A stretch of DNA of 64,000 nt from Idiomarina loihiensis (GTDB lineage Bacteria > Pseudomonadota > Gammaproteobacteria > Enterobacterales > Alteromonadaceae), in NCBI RefSeq assembly GCF_024584785.1, contig NZ_CP074112.1, forward strand, positions 558,001 through 622,000, in the 5' to 3' direction. Positions 27,602 to 35,005 of this stretch are shown piece by piece (the first letter of the stretch is position 1; the number at the start of each line of letters is the position of its first letter). Both the position numbers and the translations under genes were made by a program. The notes beneath the pieces were generated by a model, which saw only the letters and a list, made by a program, of their open reading frames with translations, was not told where the DNA came from and searched no databases.

Positions 27602-28644
27602 GAATTAATTTCTACTTGCGCTTCGTTGCCAACGCGAGCTGCAACTTCACCAATCTGCCAGGCATCTTCGCCATGCTCACGTAAGAGTTGAATCGCTAAC
27701 TCTGCTTTATCAGCCGCCACAGCAATGATTAACCCCACGCCGCAGTTAAAGGTACGATACATTTCTTTGGTGGTCACGTTACCTTGCTCTTGTAACCAGT
27801 TAAATACCAACGGCCACTGCCAGCTGCTACCATCGATGACCGCCTTCGCAGCATCTGGTAAGACGCGTGGGATATTCTCCCAGAAACCACCGCCAGTAAT
27901 ATGCGAAATAGCGTGAGCGTCAACCTGCTCCAACATGGCTAGTACAGATTTGACGTAGATTTTGGTAGGGGCTAATAAGTGCTCTGCTAATGGCTTGCCA
28001 TCAAGCATGGTGGTGCTTGGGTCGGTCTCGCTTACTGCTAGAATTTTACGTACTAACGAGTAGCCATTCGAGTGGGCGCCAGAAGAAGCCAAGGCAATTA
28101 ACGCATCACCTGGTGCGACTTTAGTGCCGTCAATAATACGGTCTTTTTCGACAACACCTACACAAAAGCCTGCAATGTCATAATCCCCATGCTCGTACAT
28201 GCCAGGCATTTCCGCGGTTTCACCGCCAATCAAGGCACAACCAGCTTGCACACAGCCTTCACCAATACCAGTCACCACATCGGCTGCTACGTCTACATCG
28301 AGTTTACCGGTGGCATAATAGTCGAGGAAGAAGAGAGGCTCAGCACCTTGCACAATTAAATCGTTTACACACATAGCGACCAAATCGATACCTACGGTGT
28401 CATGCTTTTTAAGGTCGATAGCTAACCGTAATTTAGTGCCTACGCCATCGGTACCAGAAACTAAAACCGGCTGTTTGTATTTGGTGGGTAATTCGCACAA
28501 AGCCCCAAAACCACCAATGTTACCCATCACTTCTGGGCGCTTGGTACGTTTGGTGACGCCTTTAATGCGCTCAACTAAAGCATTACCTGCATCAATATCA
28601 ACACCAGCATCTTTGTAACTTAAAGAAGGTTTTGTAGTACTCAC
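27598..28644 (-). CDS. purM: phosphoribosylformylglycinamidine cyclo-ligase
   Basis: AIR synthetase, the ATP-dependent ring closure that follows PurL in purine synthesis. The family signatures '[20 protein letters not shown]', '[11 protein letters not shown]', '[11 protein letters not shown]', '[15 protein letters not shown]' and '[13 protein letters not shown]' are all present. The length (348 aa) is normal. It forms a purM-purN operon. No certain PurR operator could be recognised in the 130 bp upstream. Confidence 0.95.
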   Translation of the reverse strand: MSTTKPSLSYKDAGVDIDAGNALVERIKGVTKRTKRPEVMGNIGGFGALCELPTKYKQPVLVSGTDGVGTKLRLAIDLKKHDTVGIDLVAMCVNDLIVQGAEPLFFLDYYATGKLDVDVAADVVTGIGEGCVQAGCALIGGETAEMPGMYEHGDYDIAGFCVGVVEKDRIIDGTKVAPGDALIALASSGAHSNGYSLVRKILAVSETDPSTTMLDGKPLAEHLLAPTKIYVKSVLAMLEQVDAHAISHITGGGFWENIPRVLPDAAKAVIDGSSWQWPLVFNWLQEQGNVTTKEMYRTFNCGVGLIIAVAADKAELAIQLLREHGEDAWQIGEVAARVGNEAQVEINS

Positions 28645-28776
28645 GGGCGGTCCTCAGCGTAGCAGAATGAGCAACGGCTTGTTACTAGCCCTGAGCATAG
28701 CGCTCTCGAGCAGCAACAAGCGTTGCTAAAAATTTGCGCGTTAGTTTATCACTTTCGCCCGGAGGGTGCGACAGGA

Positions 28777-29271
28777 TTATTGCGCGGTGATGGGCACCAA
28801 ACGCTGTTTTTCGGCTGGGGTTAGGTCTTCCATAAAACCAATTTTAACTACCTGCCCCTTGTTGTTATTGCTGGCATCAAGAGGCACATGAACATGTTCA
28901 GGCAGATTGAACATAGCCCCAGTAAGTGGATCAACAATCAACATGCCTGGTAAACCGCCAAACAATAAATTACCAAAATACCAACCATCTAAACTTGCAG
29001 TGAACGTATAATCGCGACTGCTATAGCCTTGCATACTTACACTTAAGGTGTATTTTTCGCCTTGAAAATAGCCGGCTGATGAAGGCAGAGTTACAGTTGC
29101 TGGCGTAACACCTGAATCGACGCGGACACCCTTGCTGTTAGTTAACACATAGGCAGCGCCGCTTGGAGTTGAGTCGAAATTAACGGGGTAATCTGATTTA
29201 CTGACAATACTTGAACAACCGGAAGCCATTACAGCCGCCAACATTGCCACCATCCACTTACTTTGATTCAT
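28777..29271 (-). CDS. small lipoprotein with PEGA-like fold
   Basis: A 164-residue predicted lipoprotein; the signal ends in 'MASGC', with Cys near residue 19. The mature part begins 'YPVNFDSTPSGAAYVLTNSKG' and continues with 'VTPATVTLPSSAGYFQGEKY', the pattern of PEGA-type beta-sandwich domains. A Gly/hydrophobic segment ('WYFGNLLFGGLPGMLIVDPL') follows, typical of 'translation initiation factor 2'-mislabelled lipoproteins. The function is unknown. It is probably transcribed alone. Confidence 0.75.
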   Translation of the reverse strand: MNQSKWMVAMLAAVMASGCSSIVSKSDYPVNFDSTPSGAAYVLTNSKGVRVDSGVTPATVTLPSSAGYFQGEKYTLSVSMQGYSSRDYTFTASLDGWYFGNLLFGGLPGMLIVDPLTGAMFNLPEHVHVPLDASNNNKGQVVKIGFMEDLTPAEKQRLVPITAQ

Positions 29272-29438
29272 TGCAAATATCCTTATTTTACTTATTTTTT
29301 TGTTTATTGAGTGATTGTATTAGCGCTAACTTAAAGCGGATAATAGCGTTAACCAGACACTTAGTTGTGCTTCATTAATAGCGCCGAAAATTTATCAGGT
29401 CGGTGTGTTTAGTACAATAAGCTATATGAGCTAAATTG

Positions 29439-30578
29439 ATGAAAAATATACAGAATTATAGTGTCGTTTTACGCCAAGCGACACGCACCGATGTCGCACA
29501 ACTGAGTCAGATAGAAACGTTGAGTTATACTACCGACCGAATCAGTGCGCGCAGTTTTAAGCGTTTTATCGACCAAGGTGTGGGCGATTTTCAGGTGCTT
29601 TGTGTCGATGACCAAGTGGTGGGTTATTTCATTGTGTTGTATCGCCAAGCTACCGAGTTAGCTCGCTTGTATTCCTTAGCGGTACATCCAGAATTCCGCC
29701 GTCGTGGCTACGGTAGGCAGCTGTTGCAGGCAGCAGAAGATGCTGCCGATGAGCGCTTCTGCTTATTTATGCGCCTCGAAGTAAAAGTAGACAACATGGC
29801 GGCTTTACAGATGTATCACGTAGCTGGCTACTACGATATGGAGATCCGTGCTGAATATTACGAAGATGATAGCGATGCGGTGGTGCTACAAAAATTGTTA
29901 CCGCAATTTAAGCGTAGTGATTTAGATCAAGAGCAGGCCCGCTTAGTCCCTTATCGCACCCAAACAACCGATTTTACCTGTGGCCCTGCTAGTCTTTTGA
30001 TGGCTATGGCTTACTTTGACATCGCGTGTGCAGATGCTCATCATGAAGAGTTAGAAATCTGGCGCGAAGCGACGACCATTTTTATGACTTCTGGGCATGG
30101 CGGTTGCGGTCCACATGGGCTGGCGCGGGCAGCGTTAAAGCGCGGTTTACAAGTAGAACTGCATGTTAGCGAAGCTGGCCCTTTGCTGTTAGATTCGGTG
30201 CGTAGTAGCGATAAAAAGCAGATCATGGCACGTATTCAAGAAGCCGATATCGCCGCTTTAGAACGAGAGCAAGTACCTATTGTTATTGGTGAATACCCAG
30301 TAGCGCAACTCATGGCAGATTTACAGCAGGGTAAGTTAGTCATTGCTCTGATAAGTACTTATGTGTTCGATGAAAGCAAGGCCCCACACTGGGTGCTTAT
30401 ATGTGCTGCCGACGAGCATTATGTTTACATCAACGACCCAGACCAAGATACCTTTGCCTGGCAATCGCCCGCAGAACGGCAATACATTCCCATTCCTATC
30501 GCTACCTTTAAACGAGCCTTTGGTTTTGGTAAGCGGAAGCAGCGCGCAGCCGTGGTGCTGAGCCGCGCGCCGGGTTAA
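29439..30578 (+). CDS. GNAT acetyltransferase fused to C39-like peptidase
   Basis: A 379-residue fusion. Residues 10-155 form a RimI-like GNAT domain with the acetyl-CoA loop in 'VHPEFRRRGYGRQLL' and the typical 'LEVKVDNMAALQMYHVAGY'. Residues 170-379 form a papain-like C39 domain with the catalytic Cys near 181 ('TTDFTCGPASLLMAM'), His in 'APHWVLICA' and Asp in 'INDPDQD'. Such fusions are associated in other genomes with ATP-grasp ligases in proposed peptide-modification systems. An ATP-grasp gene lies 4.4 kb downstream on the other strand. An in-frame TTG sits one codon before the chosen ATG. Confidence 0.85.
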   Translation: MKNIQNYSVVLRQATRTDVAQLSQIETLSYTTDRISARSFKRFIDQGVGDFQVLCVDDQVVGYFIVLYRQATELARLYSLAVHPEFRRRGYGRQLLQAAEDAADERFCLFMRLEVKVDNMAALQMYHVAGYYDMEIRAEYYEDDSDAVVLQKLLPQFKRSDLDQEQARLVPYRTQTTDFTCGPASLLMAMAYFDIACADAHHEELEIWREATTIFMTSGHGGCGPHGLARAALKRGLQVELHVSEAGPLLLDSVRSSDKKQIMARIQEADIAALEREQVPIVIGEYPVAQLMADLQQGKLVIALISTYVFDESKAPHWVLICAADEHYVYINDPDQDTFAWQSPAERQYIPIPIATFKRAFGFGKRKQRAAVVLSRAPG

Positions 30579-30599
30579 TTGGGAGAGTAGTGATAAAGC

Positions 30600-31016
30600 T
30601 TAAGATTTGCTGCTAGCTTTGGGCTTTTTAACCGTCGCGTTTTTCATGGTTAAACTGTCATCAAGTGGCAGCGATATTAAGCCAGCGCCAGAGCGCAAGG
30701 TGACACGGTCGCTATGGCGCTCAAGTACCTTACCGTTAACTTCAAGCTTAAACCGAGGTGATAAAAACCTTGACGAAATCACCACATGGTCAGACTCGAT
30801 ATAGTTACCCATGCGATCGTTAAGGTAGAGCGCTAGGATCTCCTCAAAGCTCTGTTCTAGTGCGCTATGAATGGTGGTATGTTCGGTGTCGTTCATACCA
30901 TCGGCGATGTCGGCAAGAGGCAGGTGTAACGAGGTTTGATGAGTATAACGACCGCCCCAAACGCTGCCATCAGTTTGCGCAACCTCAACAATTAACGCCG
31001 TACCCATACGAAGCAT
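30600..31016 (-). CDS. hypothetical protein, start uncertain
   Basis: The frame encodes about 138 residues, with a Lys/Ser-rich tail ('VKKPKASSKS'); I do not recognise a family. The central part is acidic and mixed alpha/beta ('TIHSALEQSFEEILALYLNDRMG'). The frame continues about 25 codons upstream of the first ATG (31016) with protein-like sequence ('LSEVSFHPFVLVV') but without ATG, GTG or TTG before a stop. The only AAAGGA-GTG combination there (about 31079) is in another frame. A rare start codon, a sequencing error or a frameshift is therefore possible. Confidence 0.55.
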   Translation of the reverse strand: MLRMGTALIVEVAQTDGSVWGGRYTHQTSLHLPLADIADGMNDTEHTTIHSALEQSFEEILALYLNDRMGNYIESDHVVISSRFLSPRFKLEVNGKVLERHSDRVTLRSGAGLISLPLDDSLTMKNATVKKPKASSKS

Positions 31017-31235
31017 TTCATCCTCATCGCGAACAACCAGAACAAAGGGATGAAAGCTAACCTCTGAGAGTGACGCACAAAATTATCCTTTATTGTTGTT
31101 ATTATCGACGGCGGCTAGAATACGAGAAAACAAATATCTAACGCAATATGGCGCAGATTTTTATTTACGTTGCTAGCACTTGAAATTGCTGACAGCAGCA
31201 CCATATCAGTGATAGACTTTGACAAGTTAACCTTA

Positions 31236-31595
31236 GGGGCTGATCTGGATTCGACGGGATACACGAAACCCAAGGTGCATGCCGAGGTGAGGCTGGCCTC
31301 GTAAAAAGCCTCAACATAATAGTTGCAAACGACGACAACTACGCTTTAGCGGCTTAATAACCCGCTGAGTCCGACCCCTAGCGCTTTGTCTGTGAGACTA
31401 GGATCAGTCGGTTCACCCCAAAGCAGACTCGCGTGGAGGCTTCGCCCGTAGCCAAAGCGTTAAAACCAATCGGGATCGTCACCTTAAGTAGCCTGTTTGT
31501 CGGCGACTTGGTGATTAACTAAATGACAAACTAAGCATGTAGGACCGAGGATGTAGGTATTGCGGACGCGGGTTCAACTCCCGCCAGCTCCACCA
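31236..31595 (+). ncRNA. ssrA: transfer-messenger RNA (tmRNA)
   Basis: A one-piece tmRNA of 360 nt. The 5' end (GGGGCTGATCTGGATTCGAC) and 3' end (GGGTTCAACTCCCGCCAGCT then CCACCA) match the E. coli molecule closely and form the tRNA-like domain. The tag frame begins with GCA at 31325 and encodes ANDDNYALAA followed by two TAA codons. With SmpB it rescues stalled ribosomes and tags the nascent chain for proteolysis. The CCA is encoded. A terminator follows at once. The 3' end is also the left edge of a direct repeat bounding the restriction-modification island. Confidence 0.98.
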
Positions 31596-31626
31596 ATTCC
31601 AATAAAAAGCCGCTCATTCGAGCGGC
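31593..31626 (+). repeat. left 34-bp direct repeat (attL-like) of RM island
   Basis: The repeat begins at the CCA end of tmRNA and runs through the ssrA terminator stem. It is identical to 34854-34887 except for one A/G difference at the tenth base. The repeats bracket 3.2 kb carrying the endonuclease and methyltransferase genes. This is the arrangement left by integration into the 3' end of ssrA. Confidence 0.8.
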
Positions 31627-31632
31627 TTTTTT
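31604..31632 (+). terminator. ssrA terminator
   Basis: AAAAGCCGCT pairs with AGCGGCTTTT around the loop CATTCG, followed by six Ts. It begins nine bases after the tmRNA CCA. Confidence 0.9.
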
Positions 31633-31931
31633 GTTCCTATAGCCCATAGCTTCACTAGGAGTTGACCGCGTCTCATAAATAGGATGTTGTGTTTGGTACT
31701 CTTCAATTTTACCGCTTAAATCCGTGCAAAAAATTCTGAGTTTTCTAATGTGAAGGCGAATAAGATCGAGCCCAGTGCTTGGAATAATTTAAAAGCAAAA
31801 CAGATAAAGTGGTGACAGATGAATCTGTCATGACAGACTCAAAGACATACTCCCGACTTTGGTTGTATGCAGAATTCGGTATCACAGGAGTGATTTTTCT
31901 ATCACATCACATCACAAAAATGCTAATGAAA
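31633..31931. other. non-coding stretch inside the island
   Basis: About 300 bp between the ssrA terminator and the endonuclease stop codon. I see no gene or integrase remnant. It contains a perfect small inverted repeat GACAGA-TGAA-TCTGTC (31814-31829), the hairpin ATCAC-AGGA-GTGAT followed by Ts (31881-31899), and three tandem ATCAC units (31901-31915). The role of these is unknown. Confidence 0.6.
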
Positions 31932-33242
31932 TCACGTTTCATTAAGCTGGTACTCTGACATCATTAAATAAAGATATTCTAGATTCTTCCAACCAACCCT
32001 AAATTGATTCCGCTTTTTGGGCTTCCATCTACCATTAACCAACTTCATGTTCACGCCAGGATCGTAGTAAATGGTGCTGGTGTAGAGCGCACTAAGCAGC
32101 TTGTCTAAGCTTGTTCCTTTACCGAGCGTTACCTTAGGTCCGAACTGGTAGTACACCTTTTCTTCTTTAACAGCGGTGTAGGATACAAAACAGGTATTCG
32201 AGTGCTTGTTCTTCCAATGCTGAATGATCTTCTCAAACTTCCAACCTGCTGCTAACTCACCGGCGGGACCGCGCAACATCAAGCCACCCTCAGGATCGGT
32301 CACTTTGCCTGATTTGGGATCATATCCCTCAAGGCGCATGGTTAGACTAGTTTTGGCGTTTTGTTTGCCGACATCATGACGGCTTGCGAAATCTAGTCGT
32401 TCAGGCTGAATACGGGTGCCGTATTGGCGTAAGAACGCCTCCAAATCATCAAGGTAGGTGCCAACATTAGGTTCTGGTGTCATGAGCGTAACAGCGCCGC
32501 CTGAGTGTGATTTAATCTCCCAATCCATAAAGTCTGGATCTGGCGAGCCGTTGGGGGTGATGCCGAATTGGGCTTCAAGCGTGTAGCCAGCGCCATTTTG
32601 CGCTTTGTATGGAAGTAATTCGCCACTGGCGTTGAGTCGGCAGGATTCAATAGGACCAAGTTCGTAGATTTCTCGCAGCCGCTGTAAAAGCTTTTCTTCA
32701 CTCGATTGCTGACTAACTTTATATTCGTGAAAAATTGAAGCGACAAGCGTCGTTTGACCGCTTTCAATGAGCGCTTTGGCCTCTCGTTGTATCTCGTCAT
32801 CCCAGCTTGTGCAAAAAGCCCATATAGAATTTTCGTTGACGCCAAGTATGAGATATCGGTTTGAGCCTTGGCGCTGTGCTCGTTGCTCTGGTGTCGGCGG
32901 CTGCATCAAATGGCTTGGTGCAATATCTCGATCGCAACCTCGCATGAATCCCGACATGCGGGTTTCAGGATATTTTGGATAGAGGATAATTTGCGCATAT
33001 TGCGCTTTTTGCGTTTCACCGCTAGCCGTGACCCAGTAGAAATCCAACGGTGCTTTGAATATAGGGCCTTTTTTACTCACACCATCCGCATAAACATCAC
33101 CGGATGGGATCGCGCGAATAACCTCGAAATCTGAGCCGAGGTAGATTTGATTCTTCGAATTATCGTTGTTCGCTAGAGCCTTGATTAAAATCCGTTTGGC
33201 CCCGCTGAGCTTCATCTGCTCAATAATCTTTGTTAATTCCAT
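31932..33242 (-). CDS. type II restriction endonuclease, MvaI/BcnI family
   Basis: A 436-residue protein. The N-terminal 110 residues ('ALANNDNSKNQIYLG', 'ILYPKYPETRMSGFMRGC') are characteristic of the MvaI/BcnI family, whose members cut CCWGG or CCSGG. The PD-(D/E)xK nuclease core is visible as 'GSPDPDFMDWEIKSHSGG' around residues 233-250 (D237, E242, K244), followed by 'RQYGTRIQPERLDF' and 'KFEKIIQHWKNKHSNTCFVSY'. It is considerably longer than MvaI itself. The ATG at 33242 follows a TTG in frame. It is divergent from the methyltransferase, with 218 bp between start codons. The exact specificity is inferred, not shown. Confidence 0.88.
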   Translation of the reverse strand: MELTKIIEQMKLSGAKRILIKALANNDNSKNQIYLGSDFEVIRAIPSGDVYADGVSKKGPIFKAPLDFYWVTASGETQKAQYAQIILYPKYPETRMSGFMRGCDRDIAPSHLMQPPTPEQRAQRQGSNRYLILGVNENSIWAFCTSWDDEIQREAKALIESGQTTLVASIFHEYKVSQQSSEEKLLQRLREIYELGPIESCRLNASGELLPYKAQNGAGYTLEAQFGITPNGSPDPDFMDWEIKSHSGGAVTLMTPEPNVGTYLDDLEAFLRQYGTRIQPERLDFASRHDVGKQNAKTSLTMRLEGYDPKSGKVTDPEGGLMLRGPAGELAAGWKFEKIIQHWKNKHSNTCFVSYTAVKEEKVYYQFGPKVTLGKGTSLDKLLSALYTSTIYYDPGVNMKLVNGRWKPKKRNQFRVGWKNLEYLYLMMSEYQLNET

Positions 33243-33371
33243 CAACGGGATATCCGCAATTTTTATTTACCTGCTGCCTACATTACCAATATGTAAAGAT
33301 TAAGTGAATAGCAAATAGCATTGTAAGTATTCGCTGAAATAGCACTTTTGGACTGGCGAGATTAACGATTA

Positions 33372-33377
33372 ATTATA
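33372..33377 (-). promoter_or_regulatory. candidate -10 element of the endonuclease gene
   Basis: A perfect TATAAT on the minus strand, preceded directly by TG, lies 130 bp before the endonuclease ATG. The LexA-like box at 33379-33396 is immediately upstream, between this hexamer and where a -35 would be. No good -35 is visible. Confidence 0.4.
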
Positions 33378-33378
33378 C

Positions 33379-33396
33379 ACTGTATAAATGATCAGT
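33379..33396. promoter_or_regulatory. LexA-like SOS box in the divergent RM promoter region
   Basis: ACTGTATAAATGATCAGT fits CTG-N10-CAG with an AT-rich centre. It is identical at 16 of 18 positions to the SOS box before yebG in this window (44063-44080). It lies beside the endonuclease -10 and just upstream of a TTGACG candidate -35 for the methyltransferase (33403), so LexA binding could affect either gene. Confidence 0.6.
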
Positions 33397-33422
33397 TTAT
33401 TGTTGACGTAGTGGAACGATTG

Positions 33423-33439
33423 TGTGATCTTACATCACA
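33423..33439. promoter_or_regulatory. inverted repeat before methyltransferase gene
   Basis: TGTGAT-CTTAC-ATCACA is a perfect 6-bp inverted repeat 22 bp before the methyltransferase GTG. It overlaps the region where a -10 would fall, 17 bp after TTGACG. Related C5 methyltransferases (M.EcoRII, M.SsoII) repress their own genes by binding an operator, which this could be. A CRP site is less likely, because the spacer is 7 rather than 6 between TGTGA and TCACA. Confidence 0.45.
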
Positions 33440-33460
33440 TAAATGTCCTAGGGAGCGAGC

Positions 33461-34852
33461 GTGTACCAGATGAGCTTTAACACAGAAGAACAACAACGGA
33501 ACGAAATGGCTGATCTAGAAGTCGTTACCAAGTTACTGGAAATATACGACCAAACGTTCCTTGCTGATTATTTAAATCAGCTTCCGAATAATCGGTGGAC
33601 CCGCGAGACAATTAACCGCTGGGTAAAAGGTAAAGCTGCGCCTAGCTTGACTCATTCAGAGTACCTGCACCTCCTGAAGCTTTTTCCAGAGCCGAAAGTA
33701 ACACCTGATAATTGTGATTTTCGGTTTATTGACTTATTTGCCGGAATTGGTGGTATTCGTAAAGGCTTCGAAGAACAGGGTGGGTTATGCGTATTCACAA
33801 GTGAATGGAATAAATTCGCGGTGCGTACCTATAAGGCTAACTATGCGTGTGACAATGAATATCACCGTTTCAATGAAGATATTCGGGACGTCACGCTAAG
33901 CGCTGATCCGTCGGTGTCAGATGAGAAAGCCTATGAACACATTGATTCTGTTATTCCTGATCACGATGTATTGCTTGCTGGTTTCCCATGCCAGCCCTTT
34001 TCAATTGCTGGGGTGTCGAAGAAAAACGCCTTAGGTGTGAAGCATGGGTTTGAATGTGACACCCAAGGTACGTTGTTCTTTGATGTCGCTCGCATCATTG
34101 CGGCCAAGCGTCCACCGGCTTTTGTGCTAGAGAACGTTAAAAACTTGAAGAGCCACGACCGTGGTAAAACGTTTAAAGTGATCATGAAAGCTTTGGATGA
34201 ACTTGGCTATGAAGTTGCTGATGCCAACCATGAAGGGCCAAATGATCCTCGTATTATTGATGGTGCGCACTGGGTGCCTCAACATCGAGAGCGAATCGTG
34301 TTGGTTGGTTTTCGGCGCGATTTGAATATTCATCAAGGGTTTACCTTAAGAGATTTGAAAAAGCCATCGAAAGCCACAGCACCAAAGCTAGGGGATATTC
34401 TTGAGCCTGAGGTTGACGATAAGTACATATTGACGCCAAACCTTTGGGAGTACCTGTTCAACTATGCGAAAAAGCATCAGGAGAAAGGTAATGGTTTCGG
34501 ATTTGGTTTAGTTGGTCCTAACGATCGTGCGCGTACACTATCAGCCCGCTATTACAAGGATGGTTCTGAAATTCTGGTCGATCGAGGCTTTGACGCGAGC
34601 AAGCCATTTGATGATCCGCAAAACATCGCAAACAGACCCCGTCGATTAACTCCGTTAGAGTGTTCACGATTAATGGGTTTTAGCACGCCAAAAGGCAGCG
34701 AGTTCGTGATTCCGGTATCAGATACGCAAGCCTATAAACAATTCGGTAACTCGGTGGTTGTGCCTGTGTTTCGGGCGATTGCAGAGATTATGAAATCACG
34801 ATTGATGATGAACAACCATGTAAACCGTTTTAATAATACCAAGGTTGCATAA
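33461..34852 (+). CDS. DNA cytosine-5 methyltransferase, Dcm-like
   Basis: A 463-residue C5 methyltransferase very similar throughout to E. coli Dcm, including the helical N-terminal region ('[17 protein letters not shown]', '[12 protein letters not shown]'). Motif I is '[16 protein letters not shown]' near 88. Motif IV is '[12 protein letters not shown]' with catalytic Cys177. Motif VI is 'FVLENVKNL', motif VIII '[12 protein letters not shown]' and motif X '[11 protein letters not shown]'. By similarity it should methylate the inner C of CCWGG. GGGAG at 33451 supports the GTG start. No vsr gene follows. The 3' end overlaps the tail of the DUF2256 gene on the other strand by 57 bp. Confidence 0.93.
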   Translation: MYQMSFNTEEQQRNEMADLEVVTKLLEIYDQTFLADYLNQLPNNRWTRETINRWVKGKAAPSLTHSEYLHLLKLFPEPKVTPDNCDFRFIDLFAGIGGIRKGFEEQGGLCVFTSEWNKFAVRTYKANYACDNEYHRFNEDIRDVTLSADPSVSDEKAYEHIDSVIPDHDVLLAGFPCQPFSIAGVSKKNALGVKHGFECDTQGTLFFDVARIIAAKRPPAFVLENVKNLKSHDRGKTFKVIMKALDELGYEVADANHEGPNDPRIIDGAHWVPQHRERIVLVGFRRDLNIHQGFTLRDLKKPSKATAPKLGDILEPEVDDKYILTPNLWEYLFNYAKKHQEKGNGFGFGLVGPNDRARTLSARYYKDGSEILVDRGFDASKPFDDPQNIANRPRRLTPLECSRLMGFSTPKGSEFVIPVSDTQAYKQFGNSVVVPVFRAIAEIMKSRLMMNNHVNRFNNTKVA

Positions 34853-35005
34853 GCCAATTCCAGTAAAAAGCCGCTCATTCGAGCGGCGGCAGCGCTCTGA
34901 GCAATAGATAACTTCCTCCCAACAGCGTTCCCATTTTTTGCGCCAACTGAATGGGCGTTGGCAAACGGGGCAGACTTTGCTGGGTAAATGTTGTTTCTTA
35001 GTCAC
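34796..35005 (-). CDS. DUF2256 zinc-ribbon-like small protein with altered C-terminus
   Basis: A 69-residue protein. The first 42 residues are a canonical DUF2256 domain: '[20 protein letters not shown]' and then 'YCSERCRRS', whose two Cys pairs probably bind a metal. The function is unknown. The GTG start overlaps the end of the ATP-grasp gene by eight bases, so translation is coupled. After 'CRRS' the frame runs through the island's right direct repeat and then antisense through the methyltransferase 3' end. The last 25 or so residues ('[19 protein letters not shown]') are therefore an accident of the insertion. Confidence 0.8.
   Translation of the reverse strand: MTKKQHLPSKVCPVCQRPFSWRKKWERCWEEVIYCSERCRRSNERLFTGIGLCNLGIIKTVYMVVHHQS
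34854..34887 (+). repeat. right 34-bp direct repeat (attR-like) of RM island
   Basis: A second copy of the ssrA-proximal repeat (33 of 34 bases identical), two bases after the methyltransferase stop. It keeps the hairpin stem but lacks the T tract of the left copy and continues into the DUF2256 gene on the minus strand. Confidence 0.8.

Noticed and set aside
28712-28727. Palindrome AGCAAC-AAGC-GTTGCT upstream of purM, considered as a PurR operator
   Set aside because: It does not fit the PurR consensus (ACGCAAACGTTTGCGT), and no promoter could be placed around it.
31219-31224. TTGACA just before ssrA as its -35 element
   Set aside because: It is only about 12 bp from the mature 5' end, too close for a -35; a CTGACA about 25 bp further up is more plausible but weak.
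31901-31915. Three tandem ATCAC units, considered as a mini CRISPR or iteron
   Set aside because: The units are only five bases with no spacers, and no cas or rep genes are nearby.
31627-31931. Searched for an integrase remnant or excisionase inside the RM island
   Set aside because: No frame of useful length or recognisable motif; the mechanism of insertion therefore remains open.
33423-33439. TGTGAT-N5-ATCACA as a CRP site
   Set aside because: The spacing between TGTGA and TCACA is 7 rather than the canonical 6, and location next to a self-regulating methyltransferase class favours another reading.
31932-34852. Considered whether the RM pair plus neighbours is a larger defence island
   Set aside because: Flanking genes (ssrA, ATP-grasp, DUF2256, murI) are housekeeping or unrelated families; no other defence gene is visible.
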